From positions 1,984,001 to 2,048,000 of the forward strand of contig NZ_CP084712.1 of NCBI RefSeq assembly GCF_023822045.1: a stretch of 64,000 nt of DNA. The letters run 5' to 3'. This stretch comes from Sphingopyxis sp. USTB-05 (GTDB lineage: Bacteria > Pseudomonadota > Alphaproteobacteria > Sphingomonadales > Sphingomonadaceae). The notes below the pieces were generated by a model that was not told the DNA's origin, did no database searches, and saw nothing but the letters and a program-made list of their open reading frames with translations. The translations under genes were made by a program, and so were the position numbers. Positions 9,443 through 18,465 of the stretch are shown here, one piece after another. How positions within the stretch are numbered: position 1 is the first letter of the stretch; the number at the start of each line of letters is the position of its first letter.

Positions 9443-11122
9443 TCAGCGCGTCAGCTTTTTATACGACGTGGCGTGCGGGCGCGTCGCATCGTCGCCAAGG
9501 CGGCGGATCTTATCCTCTTCATAGGATTCGAAATTGCCTTCGAACCACTCGACATGGCTGTCGCCCTCGAAAGCGAGGATGTGCGTCGCGAGGCGATCGA
9601 GGAAGAAGCGGTCGTGGCTGATGACCACGGCGCAGCCCGCGAAATTTTCGAGCGCTTCTTCGAGCGCCGCGAGCGTTTCGGTGTCGAGATCGTTGGTCGG
9701 TTCGTCGAGCAGCAGCACGTTACCGCCCTGCTTCAGCATCTTCGCCATATGGACGCGGTTGCGTTCACCACCCGAGAGCTGACCGACCTTTTTCTGTTGG
9801 TCGACGCCCTTGAAGTTGAAGGCACCGACATAGGCGCGCGTCTGCATCTCGTGCTTGCCGATGGTCATCATTTCGGAGCCGCCCGAGATTTCTTCCCAAA
9901 CATTCTTGTTCGGGTCGAGCGCGTCGCGGCTCTGGTCGACATAGCCGAGGCGCACGGTATCGCCGATGGCAACGCTGCCGCTGTCGGCCGTTTCCTGTCC
10001 CGTGATCAGTTTGAACAGCGTCGATTTACCCGCGCCGTTCGGACCGATGACGCCGACGATGCCGCCAGGCGGAAGCGTGAACGACAGATTTTCAAAGAGC
10101 AGCTTGTCGCCATAGGCCTTCGAGATACCATCGACCTCGATAACCTTGCCACCGAGGCGTTCGGGGACCTGAATGACGATTTGCGCCTTGCCCGGGATGC
10201 GCTTTTCCTGCGCCTCGACGAGCTGGTCGAAGCTTTTGATACGCGCCTTCGACTTGGCCTGGCGGGCCTTCGGCGACTGCCGAATCCACTCGAGCTCGTC
10301 CTTGATCGCCTTCTGGCGACCCGCGTCCTCGCGCGATTCCTGCTCGAGGCGCTTGCCCTTCTTTTCGAGATAGGTCGAATAATTGCCTTCGTAGACGAAA
10401 TAGCGGCCGCGATCGAGTTCGAGGATCCAGTTCACGACATTGTCGAGGAAGTAGCGATCGTGGGTGACGAGGATGACGTTGCCCGGATAGTCGACGAGAT
10501 GCTTTTCGAGCCAGGCTACGCTTTCGGCGTCCAAATGGTTGGTCGGCTCGTCGAGCAACAAGATCGAGGGCTTTTCCAGCAGCAGGCGGGTCAGCGCGAT
10601 ACGGCGACGTTCGCCGCCCGACAGATTCTCGACGCTCCAGTCGCCGGGAGGGCAGCGCAGCGCTTCCATCGCGATTTCGAGCTGGTTGTCGAGCGTCCAG
10701 CCGTCGACCGCGTCGATCTTTTCCTGCAGCGTGCCCATTTCTTCCATGAGCGCGTCAAAGTCAGCGTCTTCCGGCGGGTCGGCCATCAGCGTGCTGATCT
10801 CGTTGAAGCGGTCCATCATGTCCGCGACGCCGCGGACGCCGTCCATGACGTTTTCCTTCACCGTCTTGGTCGGATCGAGCTCGGGCTCCTGCGCCAGATA
10901 GCCGACGGTGATCCCCTCGCCCGGCCAGGCTTCGCCGGTGAATTCGGTGTCCATGCCCGCCATGATCTTCATCAGCGTCGATTTACCCGTGCCGTTCGGG
11001 CCGACGATGCCGATCTTGGCATCGGGGTAGAATTGCAGGCTGAGGTTGTTCAGTGTCGGCTTTTGCGCGCCGGGATAGGTCTTGGTCAGACCCTTCATCA
11101 CGAAACTATATTGGGCGGCCAT
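9443..11122 (-). CDS. ettA: Energy-dependent translational throttle protein EttA (ABC-F)
   Basis: A 559-residue soluble ABC-F protein with two ATP-binding cassettes and no membrane segments. Walker A motifs are GPNGTGKST near residue 40 and GPNGAGKST near 360. Both halves have LSGGERRR/LSGGERNR signatures and LLDEPTNHLD/LLDEPTNDLD Walker B motifs. EttA binds the ribosomal E site and links elongation to the ATP/ADP ratio. The length and the arm insert in the first cassette fit EttA better than Uup or YheS. Transcribed with the thioesterase gene. Confidence 0.94.
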   Translation of the reverse strand: MAAQYSFVMKGLTKTYPGAQKPTLNNLSLQFYPDAKIGIVGPNGTGKSTLMKIMAGMDTEFTGEAWPGEGITVGYLAQEPELDPTKTVKENVMDGVRGVADMMDRFNEISTLMADPPEDADFDALMEEMGTLQEKIDAVDGWTLDNQLEIAMEALRCPPGDWSVENLSGGERRRIALTRLLLEKPSILLLDEPTNHLDAESVAWLEKHLVDYPGNVILVTHDRYFLDNVVNWILELDRGRYFVYEGNYSTYLEKKGKRLEQESREDAGRQKAIKDELEWIRQSPKARQAKSKARIKSFDQLVEAQEKRIPGKAQIVIQVPERLGGKVIEVDGISKAYGDKLLFENLSFTLPPGGIVGVIGPNGAGKSTLFKLITGQETADSGSVAIGDTVRLGYVDQSRDALDPNKNVWEEISGGSEMMTIGKHEMQTRAYVGAFNFKGVDQQKKVGQLSGGERNRVHMAKMLKQGGNVLLLDEPTNDLDTETLAALEEALENFAGCAVVISHDRFFLDRLATHILAFEGDSHVEWFEGNFESYEEDKIRRLGDDATRPHATSYKKLTR

Positions 11123-11252
11123 GGATATGCTCCGGTATGGGCTGGGCCGCGGGCGCGGCCGGGAGAGTTTTCAGTTGCGCGCCGGTTAGCGAATGGGCGC
11201 GCGATTGGCAATCGGCGCTTGCGCGCGCGGGGCGCGCCGTTACGAAAGCGGC

Positions 11253-12638
11253 ATGAAAATCCCTCGCACTTCCACCGGCCTTGCTGGAATCGCCGCCCTT
11301 CTCTTCTCCACCGCCGTATCGGCCCAAACGGCGCCGAGCGCAGCCGAACTGGCGCAGCAAGGCGACGATCCGGCGTGGGCGATCACCGAAGGACTAACGA
11401 CCGAAATCGGCCCGCGACAGGCGGCGACCGAGGCGGAGGCGGCAGCGCGGCGATGGGGCGTCAAGCGGCTCACCGAAATGGGGTTCCAGAATGTGCGCGA
11501 AGAACCCTTCATGATGCAGACCTGGGTGCGCGGCACCGAGGAAGCATCACTGATCAGTCCCTATCAGCCGCAGAAGCTCCACATCACCGCACTCGGCACC
11601 AGCGCCTCGACGGGGCCCAAGGGGCTGGAGGGCGATGTCGTCTATTTCGCGAGCTATGACGCGCTAGTCGCGGCGCCCGACAATCTGGTGAAAGGCAAGA
11701 TCGTCTTTATCGATCATCAGATGAAAGCCGCGCAGGACGGCAGCGGCTATGGCCAATATAGCCGCGCGCGCTTCACCGGTGCGAATGTCGCGGCCAAGAA
11801 GGGTGCGGTCGCAGTCGTGATCCGCTCGATCGGGACCGACAGCCACCGCAACCCTCACACCGGCGGCACAAATTTCGAAGCCGGCGTCAAGCCGATCCCC
11901 GCCGGCGCGCTCTCCAATCCCGACGCAGACCAGTTGGTGCGGCAATGGAAGCGCGTCAATGCGGGCCAGGCGGCCGCGCCGCTGCGGATGAAATTGCTCC
12001 TGACGCCGCGGAACCTCGGTCAGCAGCGTTCGGGCAACGTCATCGCCGAAGTGCCCGGCAGCAATCCCGATGCAAGCCCCGTCATCATCGCCTGCCATCT
12101 CGATAGTTGGGATTTGGGCACGGGCGCGATCGACGATGCGGCAGGATGCGGCATCATTACTGCCGCCGCGAAGCATGTCATGTCGGCCGGCCAACCGCGC
12201 CGCACGATCCGCATCCTGTGGGCGGGCGCCGAGGAAGTCGGCGTATTTGGCGGCAAGGCCTATTTCGATGCGCATGGCAAAGAAAAGCATGCCGTCGCCC
12301 TGGAGTCCGATTTCGGCGCCGACCGCGTGTGGCGCGTCGACTTCAAACTACCCGACAGCGCCAAGGCGCTTTCCGACCGGATTGCCGCCGCGGTGATGCC
12401 GTTCGGCGTCGTGCGCGGGAAGCAGGCGGCCAATGGCGGCGCCGATATCGGCGCGCTTGTGCAAGCGGGGGTTCCGGCGGTCGATCTGGCGCAGGATGGG
12501 ACACGCTATTTCGATATCCACCACACGCCCGACGACACGCTCGACAAGATAGACCCTGCGCAATTGCGGCAAAATGTGACAGTTTGGGCCGCGACTCTGG
12601 CGATTCTGGCGAACAGCACGGACGACGAGCTTCCCTAG
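11253..12638 (+). CDS. Exported M28-family zinc metallopeptidase
   Basis: A 461-residue protein with a signal peptide (cleavage probably after the AVSAQ region, about residue 24). It has a PA-like insert (about 120-250) and an M28 peptidase core. Zinc ligands are visible in ACHLDSWDLG (His/Asp), DDAAGCG, AGAEEVG (catalytic Glu) and DIHHTPDD. It should act in the periplasm or outside as an aminopeptidase or carboxypeptidase. I chose the start at 11253 because the signal peptide begins there, with GAAAG just upstream; longer frames to the left add an Arg-rich non-signal sequence. Divergent from ettA. Confidence 0.9.
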   Translation: MKIPRTSTGLAGIAALLFSTAVSAQTAPSAAELAQQGDDPAWAITEGLTTEIGPRQAATEAEAAARRWGVKRLTEMGFQNVREEPFMMQTWVRGTEEASLISPYQPQKLHITALGTSASTGPKGLEGDVVYFASYDALVAAPDNLVKGKIVFIDHQMKAAQDGSGYGQYSRARFTGANVAAKKGAVAVVIRSIGTDSHRNPHTGGTNFEAGVKPIPAGALSNPDADQLVRQWKRVNAGQAAAPLRMKLLLTPRNLGQQRSGNVIAEVPGSNPDASPVIIACHLDSWDLGTGAIDDAAGCGIITAAAKHVMSAGQPRRTIRILWAGAEEVGVFGGKAYFDAHGKEKHAVALESDFGADRVWRVDFKLPDSAKALSDRIAAAVMPFGVVRGKQAANGGADIGALVQAGVPAVDLAQDGTRYFDIHHTPDDTLDKIDPAQLRQNVTVWAATLAILANSTDDELP

Positions 12639-12692
12639 TATGACGGAGAAATGACAGAATCCCGCGCGCCCCGGCCATCTCAATTATTTTTG

Positions 12693-12720
12693 TTGACGAT
12701 TCATGCGGAACGGCTAAATC
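12693..12720 (+). promoter_or_regulatory. Sigma-70-type promoter of the Ala-rich lipoprotein gene
   Basis: TTGACG (12693-12698) and TAAATC (12715-12720) with a 16-base spacer, about 65 bases upstream of the lipoprotein start. The -35 box is 5/6 to consensus. The gene has its own terminator, which makes a single-gene transcript likely. Confidence 0.6.
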
Positions 12721-12784
12721 CCGCGGCTCGCGGTACGGGAAGTTTGCCCGGACGCGTTAAGGCATTTTAGGGAGCCCACACATC

Positions 12785-13081
12785 ATGAAGAAGTTTGCTG
12801 CTATCGCCGTTGCTGCCAGCATGTTCGCCCTCGCCGCTTGCGGTGAAAAGGCTGCTGAAGAAGCCACCACCGAAGCTCCGGCCGCTGAAGCGGTTGCTGA
12901 AGAAGGCGCCGACGCCGCTGCTGCTGGCGCTGAAGCCGCTGCTGCTGGTGCCGACGCTGCCGCTGCCGGCGCTGAAGCTGCTGCTCCGGCCGACGCCGCT
13001 GCTGCTGCTCCGGCTGCTGACGCTGCTGCCGCTCCGGCCGCTGACGCCAAGGCTGCTGCTCCGGCTGAAGAAAAGAAGTAA
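12785..13081 (+). CDS. Small Ala/Glu-rich low-complexity lipoprotein
   Basis: A 98-residue predicted lipoprotein. The signal peptide MKKFAAIAVAASMFALAAC ends in a lipobox LAAC with the lipidated cysteine at residue 19. The mature part is almost only Ala, Glu, Asp, Gly and Pro, with short seven-residue repeats of the GAxAAAA kind, and ends in EEKK. No enzyme motif is present. It may be a spacer-like or abundant envelope lipoprotein; function unknown. The GC-rich repeats make it prone to length variation. GGGAG is present ahead of the start. It lies between its own promoter and terminator. Confidence 0.8.
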   Translation: MKKFAAIAVAASMFALAACGEKAAEEATTEAPAAEAVAEEGADAAAAGAEAAAAGADAAAAGAEAAAPADAAAAAPAADAAAAPAADAKAAAPAEEKK

Positions 13082-13120
13082 GTCGCAGCCCTTCGGGGCG
13101 TTGACTGAAACGAGAAACGG

Positions 13121-13150
13121 GCGGTCTTCCTTCGGGAAGGCCGCCTTTTT
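13121..13150 (+). terminator. Rho-independent terminator
   Basis: GCGGTCTTCC and GGAAGGCCGC form a 10-bp stem with a TTCG tetraloop, followed by TTTTT and further T-rich sequence. It sits 40 bases after the lipoprotein stop. Confidence 0.88.
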
Positions 13151-13245
13151 CTTTGCCTGCCTTTTGCTTTGCCCGCCTTTTTCGTCGAAGACGCATCGGT
13201 GGGATAGACTTGTGCCCATGCCCTGTCTAAGGCGCGGGCAGTAGT

Positions 13246-13322
<77 letters not shown>

Positions 13323-13339
13323 CTATCTTCCCAAAGCGA

Positions 13340-14815
13340 TCATCCGGCAGAGGTCGCGATCAGCCGCGCATAGAAGTCGATCATGCGCTTGAAGCTGTCG
13401 ATCGTCATATGTTCGTTGGTGCCGTGGATCATCGCGGTTTCCTTGAGCGTGAAATGCATCGGCATGAAGCGATACACATCCTCGGAAATCGGCTCCATGC
13501 TGCGGCTGTCGGTCGCCGCGACGACCAGATAGGGCGCAACGACCGCATCGGGTGCGTCGGCCCGCGCTGCGGCAACGACATATTTCCAACCCTGCGAGCT
13601 GGTTGACGAGACGCGCGACGGTTCGTTCGGGGGCTTGACCCAGCTAAGTTCGACCGGCGCATCGCCGACCGCCGCCTTGGCGCGCGCCATCACGTCGGCC
13701 GAACTGTTCCACGGCGCAATGCGATAGTTGATGAGCGCGCTTGCCGATTGCGGCAGCACATTCTCCTTCGGGCTCCCCTCGAGCATCGTCGGCGCGATCG
13801 TCGTATGGAATGCCGCGGCCGATGAGGGCGACGCCGAGAGCTGTTTTCTGACCTGCGACCCGAGCAGCCACTGGTTGGCAACCGCCAGCTTCGTCGCACC
13901 GCCCTTGTGCGCGGCGAGCGCCTCGACCATCGCCGCGCCCGGACCGCGCATCTCGATCGGGAACGGGCTTTCGGCAATCGCCAGCACCGCACGCGCCAGC
14001 GTCGTCACGCCAGTTTCGGCGGGCGGCATCGAACTGTGCCCGCCGGGCGCGTTCGCGGTGACCTTCAGCGTCGCATAGCCCTTTTCGGCTACGCCGATCA
14101 GGATCGCAGGCCCGTCGATCACCGGTGTGTCGCGCAGAACGACGCTACCCTCATCCAGGGTGTAAAGCGCGCGCACGCCCTCTGCCTTCAGCTTGGCGGC
14201 GGCCGCGACGGCGCCCGATCCACCCGCCTCTTCGTCATGCCCCGATACGAGGTAGATACCGCGCTTGGGCTGGAACCCGTTTGCGGCCAGCGCCTCGATC
14301 GCCTCGAACAGGCCGATGAGCGAGCCTTTGTCGTCGACGGTGCCGCGACCCCAGACCGCCTTTTCCGCAACCGTTCCAGCGAAAGGTGGGTATTTCCAGT
14401 CCTTTTCGGTGCCTTCCGTGACGGGCACGACATCCTGATGCGCCATGACGATGATAGGAGCGAGCGACGCGTCGCTACCCGGCCAATGATAGACGAGCGT
14501 CCGGTTCGGCAGGATGGTACGCGTCATGACGCGGTGGGTCGCCGGATAGGTCGTCGCGAGCCAGCTATGCAGCCGGTCCCATTCGGCAATGTCATTCTCG
14601 GCCGGGTCCTGGTGCGAAATCGTCTTGATCTGCGCCGCGGCGCTAAGGTGCCCGACGGCAGCATCGAGATCATAGGTCGGCGCGGCAGCCAGCCTTATGT
14701 CGGAGCCATCGGCGATGTCCTTTGGCGCGAAGGTCGCGGTCCGTACCGCCACCGTTCCCGCGATCACCGCCACGATTGCCAGACCGCCAAGCAAAACCGT
14801 CCGCCGCTTCCCCAT
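13340..14815 (-). CDS. M20-family metallopeptidase (carboxypeptidase S-like)
   Basis: A 491-residue protein with one N-terminal membrane helix or uncleaved signal (about residues 7-26), then an M20 peptidase. Metal ligands are visible in MAHQDVVPV, GRGTVDDKG, SGHDEEAGG and the C-terminal IHGTNEH. The GGHSS block belongs to the dimerisation lid. Yeast Cps1-like members cleave C-terminal residues from peptides or act on N-acyl amino acids. I chose the ATG at 14815; the frame upstream crosses the tRNA gene. Its product is probably anchored facing the periplasm. Confidence 0.88.
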   Translation of the reverse strand: MGKRRTVLLGGLAIVAVIAGTVAVRTATFAPKDIADGSDIRLAAAPTYDLDAAVGHLSAAAQIKTISHQDPAENDIAEWDRLHSWLATTYPATHRVMTRTILPNRTLVYHWPGSDASLAPIIVMAHQDVVPVTEGTEKDWKYPPFAGTVAEKAVWGRGTVDDKGSLIGLFEAIEALAANGFQPKRGIYLVSGHDEEAGGSGAVAAAAKLKAEGVRALYTLDEGSVVLRDTPVIDGPAILIGVAEKGYATLKVTANAPGGHSSMPPAETGVTTLARAVLAIAESPFPIEMRGPGAAMVEALAAHKGGATKLAVANQWLLGSQVRKQLSASPSSAAAFHTTIAPTMLEGSPKENVLPQSASALINYRIAPWNSSADVMARAKAAVGDAPVELSWVKPPNEPSRVSSTSSQGWKYVVAAARADAPDAVVAPYLVVAATDSRSMEPISEDVYRFMPMHFTLKETAMIHGTNEHMTIDSFKRMIDFYARLIATSAG

Positions 14816-14884
14816 GTCCCTCTCCTTCTGCCAGCGCAATGAAGAGGCATCGGTTTCGATTTGCAAGGGAAATACATGGGGAAA

Positions 14885-14960
14885 TGGTGGGCCCGGCAGG
14901 ACTCGAACCCGCAACCTAGCCGTTATGAGCGGCCAGCTCTAACCATTGAGCTACAGGCCC
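14885..14960 (-). tRNA. tRNA-Ile2 (anticodon CAT, lysidine type)
   Basis: A 76-base cloverleaf on the minus strand. Acceptor GGGCCTG pairs with CGGGCCC. The anticodon loop is CTCATAA in a GCCG/CGGC stem. The T-arm is GCGGGTTCGAGTCCTGC and CCA is encoded. CAT can be initiator Met, elongator Met or Ile2. The D-arm with ATGGTTAGAGC and the stem sequences fit Ile2, which TilS converts to read AUA. Elongator Met is the alternative. Confidence 0.85.
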
Positions 14961-15027
14961 CCTTTGCAACCCAGTGGGGGTGTGCGGGCGATAGCGGACG
15001 CGGTTGCGCGTTGGCAAGCGCCAACGA

Positions 15028-16065
15028 TCAGGCGCCTTGCGACGGGCGTGCTTTTCGTTCGGCCATCGTCAATATTTCGGCGGCCGTGGTCGGCTCCACG
15101 CCGCGCCGCGCAAGGTGATCCAGAACGACATCCCACCAGCGATAGAATAGCGCAAGGTCTGCATCGTCGCGGACATAGGGCGTGTTTCCCGGCTGCAACG
15201 ACGGCGAGTGAAACGAGAAGTTGAGCACCGGAAGGCGCGCCTCGATGGCGATATCAATGGCCCTGCAGGCGCGTTCGGCCGGAATGCCCTCGGGCGTCAG
15301 CGCGATCCGTTCGACCAGCCCCAGACGGGCGAGTGCCGCGCCGGCATGCGTGCCGTTACGCGCGACCCGGTGATAAATGCTACGCCCCGCGCCGCCGAGC
15401 AACCCGTCGAAGACCGTCGTGACCGGCATTTCGAGTATCGCGCCCTGCCCCGTTCGAACCCACCATGGATATAATGGCGCGTTGCGATAATCGGGCCCGT
15501 ACCCGGCGCGATAATCGAACCCGCTACGCACCGATGTGTCACAGCGGAACCCCAGTTCGGCCAGCATCGTCGCGCTATCCGGCCCCAGCCCGTACCGCCC
15601 CGCCCGATAAACCGTCGGCGCAATCCCGAAGCGGCCGCGGATCGCATCGCGCAGCGCCGTCATTTTTTCGCGTTGCAGCGCGGCGGGCAGGTTTCCGGTA
15701 TAGCTGTTGCGCGCGTTTACATCCTCGTCGTGCGGCGGGGTCACCCAAGGATGAAGCTGCGCCCCGATTTCGCAGCGGCCGCCCGCCTGCGCCGCGCCGA
15801 GGATGTCGACCGCTCGGTCGTCGGCTACAATCGGCCAGTCGACAAGATAGATGGGCTGGACGGCGGCGCGCTCGAAATAGTTCTGACATTCGGCGAGCGC
15901 GGGAACGGATCCGAGACGATAACCGGTGCGCGCGAAGGGCGCCGCCCAATCGAAATCCTCTTCGGTGTCGATCGTGACCCAGAAGCGCGGCCGTTCGCCC
16001 GCTTCCAGCCCGATCAGATCCGATGCGGCCGGATACGCAAAGAAATTGCCCGCAGGCTGCACCAT
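15028..16065 (-). CDS. Polysaccharide deacetylase-like protein (WalW-type)
   Basis: A protein of about 345 residues with a NodB-like layout. TIDTEEDFDW near the N-terminus carries the metal/catalytic aspartates. QLHPWVTPP near residue 120 carries a histidine, RAGRYGLG follows, and the C-terminal NFSFHSPSL supplies the last histidine. Members remove acetyl groups from surface polysaccharide or are implicated in capsule/LPS assembly. I chose ATG 16065, which has AGGGGAG just upstream, over a GTG at 16083. It follows the histidine-kinase gene by about 40 bases on the same strand, so both are probably one transcript. Confidence 0.75.
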   Translation of the reverse strand: MVQPAGNFFAYPAASDLIGLEAGERPRFWVTIDTEEDFDWAAPFARTGYRLGSVPALAECQNYFERAAVQPIYLVDWPIVADDRAVDILGAAQAGGRCEIGAQLHPWVTPPHDEDVNARNSYTGNLPAALQREKMTALRDAIRGRFGIAPTVYRAGRYGLGPDSATMLAELGFRCDTSVRSGFDYRAGYGPDYRNAPLYPWWVRTGQGAILEMPVTTVFDGLLGGAGRSIYHRVARNGTHAGAALARLGLVERIALTPEGIPAERACRAIDIAIEARLPVLNFSFHSPSLQPGNTPYVRDDADLALFYRWWDVVLDHLARRGVEPTTAAEILTMAERKARPSQGA

Positions 16066-16105
16066 GCTCCCCTTTGCCGCCACAGCGAGGCCGCCCGGCC
16101 TCGGC

Positions 16106-17764
16106 TTACTCGCCTTGCTGGGCTTCCAGCTCGACTTCGGCCTTCGAGTTGGCGGAGGGCAGGTGCAAGGTCAAGGCGTTATGCCCGATATCGAGGCGTC
16201 CGCCGCTTCCGCGCGCGAGGCTGTCGACAAGACGGAGCGAGAAACCGAGGCTGAGCACTGCCGCGCCGGGCGCCTCGCCTTCGGGGCTGAAACCGGGATC
16301 GAGCAATTCCGCCGCAGTCGCAAAGCGTATCGTCGCCGGACGTACGATGCGGAGTTGGAGCATGTCATCGTGCCGTGATTCGGTGACCAGTTGCCCAACC
16401 ACGATCGCGCCAGGTTCGGATACATCGACGAGCGCCGTCAGCAGGCGGCCGACCATTCGTCGCACATTGGCGTCGCTGGCGAACCCGAGGAAGGGCCCTC
16501 CGACCCGCGAGATGCTGAGGTCGACGCGCTGGTCAGCAAGAAGGCCTGCGAGTTCGCTTTCGACCTGGGTCACGATCGCGCCGATATCGACGACGTCTTC
16601 GGGTATCCCTTCGACGCTGACGGTATCGCTTCGCGCCGCGGTTTCCAGATCGTCGATGATCGCCTGTACCGACGCGGCATCGGCCACGATCTTTTCCGCC
16701 ATCGCGCGATAATTATGACTTACCGGGCCGAACATCTGCCCCGAAATAATCTGCGCGAAGCCGGAAATGGCATTCAGCGGGCTGCGAAGCTCATGGATCA
16801 ACTGCCGGATCGAATCACCAGAATCCTCTGGTGCCGGTCGGCCGTACGGCATCTCATTGCGGTGCGGACGGCGCGCGCTCGCCCGGTAGCCACGGAACTG
16901 CCCTGTCGCGGGATCGAACCAGGGCAGCGCCGAAAAGCGCCATTCGCCGGCATCGGCCGGCGTCCCTTCCAACATCATGCGTGCGTTGATGATTTCGGCC
17001 CGCTGGCGAAAGGCACCTGCCGCAACGCCGTCGGTCCCGGGTTCGCCGCCGAAAGCCGCTTCGGCGATCGACAGGCCGACGACCGCGCCGCGGGTGACGC
17101 CCTCGACCCAATGGATCACGCCATCGGGGCCGGTTTCGAACAGGAAAGCGGCACGCGGCGCCTGCGACTGGGTGGGGCGTGCGCGCGTCGACTGATATTT
17201 GTCGATCCGGCGGACGAGTTCGCTGATCTGGCTCGGATGACTTTCCAGCGCGGGCTCCGGCACCACTTCCACAGCAATGACGGACTCTTCGGCGGCTGCG
17301 ATTTCGGGCTGCGGCAAAGCAACCGACGCACTGCCAAGGCTGGCAAGGGCGCGACACACGCCATCCGGAAGGTCGGAGCGGCTCGCCAGTACCGATCGCG
17401 CCATCGCGCTTGTGGCTGGCAGGACCGCCAGCCAATCGGCCTCGGCAAGACGCGCGTCGCGCAGCATGATTGCCGACACCGCCGGCACATCATTCGCATA
17501 AAGCGCGACGAGCGGCGCAAAGCGCCCATGACGCGCAATAGCGCGTGCGCAGTCACGCCGTACGGATTCGGGGACGCGCGGCCGAAGCACGGCGAGCGCA
17601 TGCAGGCTGCGACGAATATCTTCATCGCCCAGTTGATTGCCGCGCTGCGCCAGAATATCGGAGAGTTGTCGCCACGCCGTGATGCTCGCACGGCGATCCG
17701 CAGGCGCTTGGCGCAAGATGGTCGCAATCATCGAGTCAGCAGTCACGCGAATTGAGCCCCACAC
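16106..17764 (-). CDS. Sensor histidine kinase-like protein with degenerate ATP-binding domain
   Basis: 552 residues, no clear membrane helix. Residues 1-200 are helical and unassigned, about 205-300 resemble a PAS domain (ETGPDGVIHWVEG), and about 315-380 form a HisKA dimerisation domain with a good H-box ELIxHELRSPLN-like segment (LIHELRSPLNAISGF) near residue 325. The C-terminal ATPase domain is poorly conserved. The N-box asparagines are absent (GRLLTALVDVS), no DxGxG G1 motif is seen, and only a G2-like LGFSLRLVDSLARGSGG remains. It may be a pseudokinase or phosphatase. The GTG start at 17764 is used here; ATG at 17731 is possible. No response regulator lies beside it. Confidence 0.78.
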   Translation of the reverse strand: MWGSIRVTADSMIATILRQAPADRRASITAWRQLSDILAQRGNQLGDEDIRRSLHALAVLRPRVPESVRRDCARAIARHGRFAPLVALYANDVPAVSAIMLRDARLAEADWLAVLPATSAMARSVLASRSDLPDGVCRALASLGSASVALPQPEIAAAEESVIAVEVVPEPALESHPSQISELVRRIDKYQSTRARPTQSQAPRAAFLFETGPDGVIHWVEGVTRGAVVGLSIAEAAFGGEPGTDGVAAGAFRQRAEIINARMMLEGTPADAGEWRFSALPWFDPATGQFRGYRASARRPHRNEMPYGRPAPEDSGDSIRQLIHELRSPLNAISGFAQIISGQMFGPVSHNYRAMAEKIVADAASVQAIIDDLETAARSDTVSVEGIPEDVVDIGAIVTQVESELAGLLADQRVDLSISRVGGPFLGFASDANVRRMVGRLLTALVDVSEPGAIVVGQLVTESRHDDMLQLRIVRPATIRFATAAELLDPGFSPEGEAPGAAVLSLGFSLRLVDSLARGSGGRLDIGHNALTLHLPSANSKAEVELEAQQGE

Positions 17765-17776
17765 CCTCGGTTGTTG

Positions 17777-17792
17777 GTTAGCATATGCTTAC
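17777..17792. promoter_or_regulatory. Palindromic site between kinase-like gene and Lrp/AsnC gene
   Basis: GTTAGCATATGCTTAC is a near-perfect 16-base palindrome (14/16). It lies just upstream of the kinase-like gene and in the divergent space shared with the Lrp/AsnC gene. This is the position expected for an operator, possibly for the adjacent regulator. Binding is inferred only. Confidence 0.35.
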
Positions 17793-17915
17793 CGGCTAGC
17801 GTGAATCATCCGGTCATGAAAGTGCCTTAACCTTCCGCGTCGCATTGTGGGACAATTGCATTCGCCTGAAATAATATTATGGTCGCCGCAGTTTTGGAAA
17901 ACGGATGTTTCAACG

Positions 17916-18389
17916 ATGGCTAGTCAGAAATTCGATCAGATTGATTTGCAGATATTGGGCGAGCTGCAAAAGAACGGGCGGATGACGAATGTCGAACTGG
18001 CACAGATGGTGGGATTGACCGCTCCCCCCTGCCTTCGCCGAGTCCGGGCGCTTGAGGAATCCGGGGTTATCCGGTCCTATCACGCCGACCTCGACGCATC
18101 GAAGCTCGGTTACGGGATTACTGTCTTTGCGATGGTCAGCTTGCGCAGCCAAGCCGAATCCGACCTCAAGGCGTTCGAAGATTATGTCGGCGGCCTGCCC
18201 GAGGTGCGCGAATGCTATATGCTGAACGGCGAAATCGACTTCCTGCTCAAAGTCGTCGCGCGCGACCTGCAGAGTTTCCAGTCTTTCCTGACCGCCCATC
18301 TGACCTCGGCGCCCAACGTCACGAGCGTGAAAACCTCGCTCACGATTCGCACTGCGAAGCAGCTCGCGGGCATTCCCGTCGAACTCTGA
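17916..18389 (+). CDS. Lrp/AsnC-family transcriptional regulator
   Basis: A 157-residue regulator. The N-terminal winged helix-turn-helix (about residues 5-60) contains the AsnC-type pattern LQKNGRMTNVELAQMVGLT and RRVRALEESGVI. The C-terminal RAM/AsnC effector domain (about 70-150) contains CYMLNGEIDFLLKVVARD. These proteins form octamers or dimers and respond to amino acids. I chose ATG 17916 since the longer frame adds 23 residues absent from the family. The effector cannot be read from sequence. It ends in a strong terminator. Confidence 0.93.
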   Translation: MASQKFDQIDLQILGELQKNGRMTNVELAQMVGLTAPPCLRRVRALEESGVIRSYHADLDASKLGYGITVFAMVSLRSQAESDLKAFEDYVGGLPEVRECYMLNGEIDFLLKVVARDLQSFQSFLTAHLTSAPNVTSVKTSLTIRTAKQLAGIPVEL

Positions 18390-18411
18390 ACGTTAACGGG
18401 CCGGATACAGA

Positions 18412-18454
18412 AAAGGGGCGCCATCCCGAACAGGATGGCGCCCCTTTCTTTTTT
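18412..18454. terminator. Bidirectional Rho-independent terminator
   Basis: GGGGCGCCATCC and GGATGGCGCCCC form a 12-bp stem. It is flanked by T-rich sequence on the right (TTTCTTTTTT) and AAAA on the left. It therefore serves both the Lrp/AsnC gene (plus) and the converging TPR-like gene (minus). Confidence 0.93.
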
Positions 18455-18465
18455 CTGGAAACCGA

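Noticed and set aside
9377..11659. 760-codon plus-strand frame opposite ettA
   Set aside because: Shadow of ettA that also runs across the start of the M28 peptidase gene in another frame.
14816..14914. N-terminal extension of the M20 peptidase
   Set aside because: The first 33 residues come from the region next to tRNA-Ile2 and are not signal-like; the ATG at 14815 begins a proper membrane segment.
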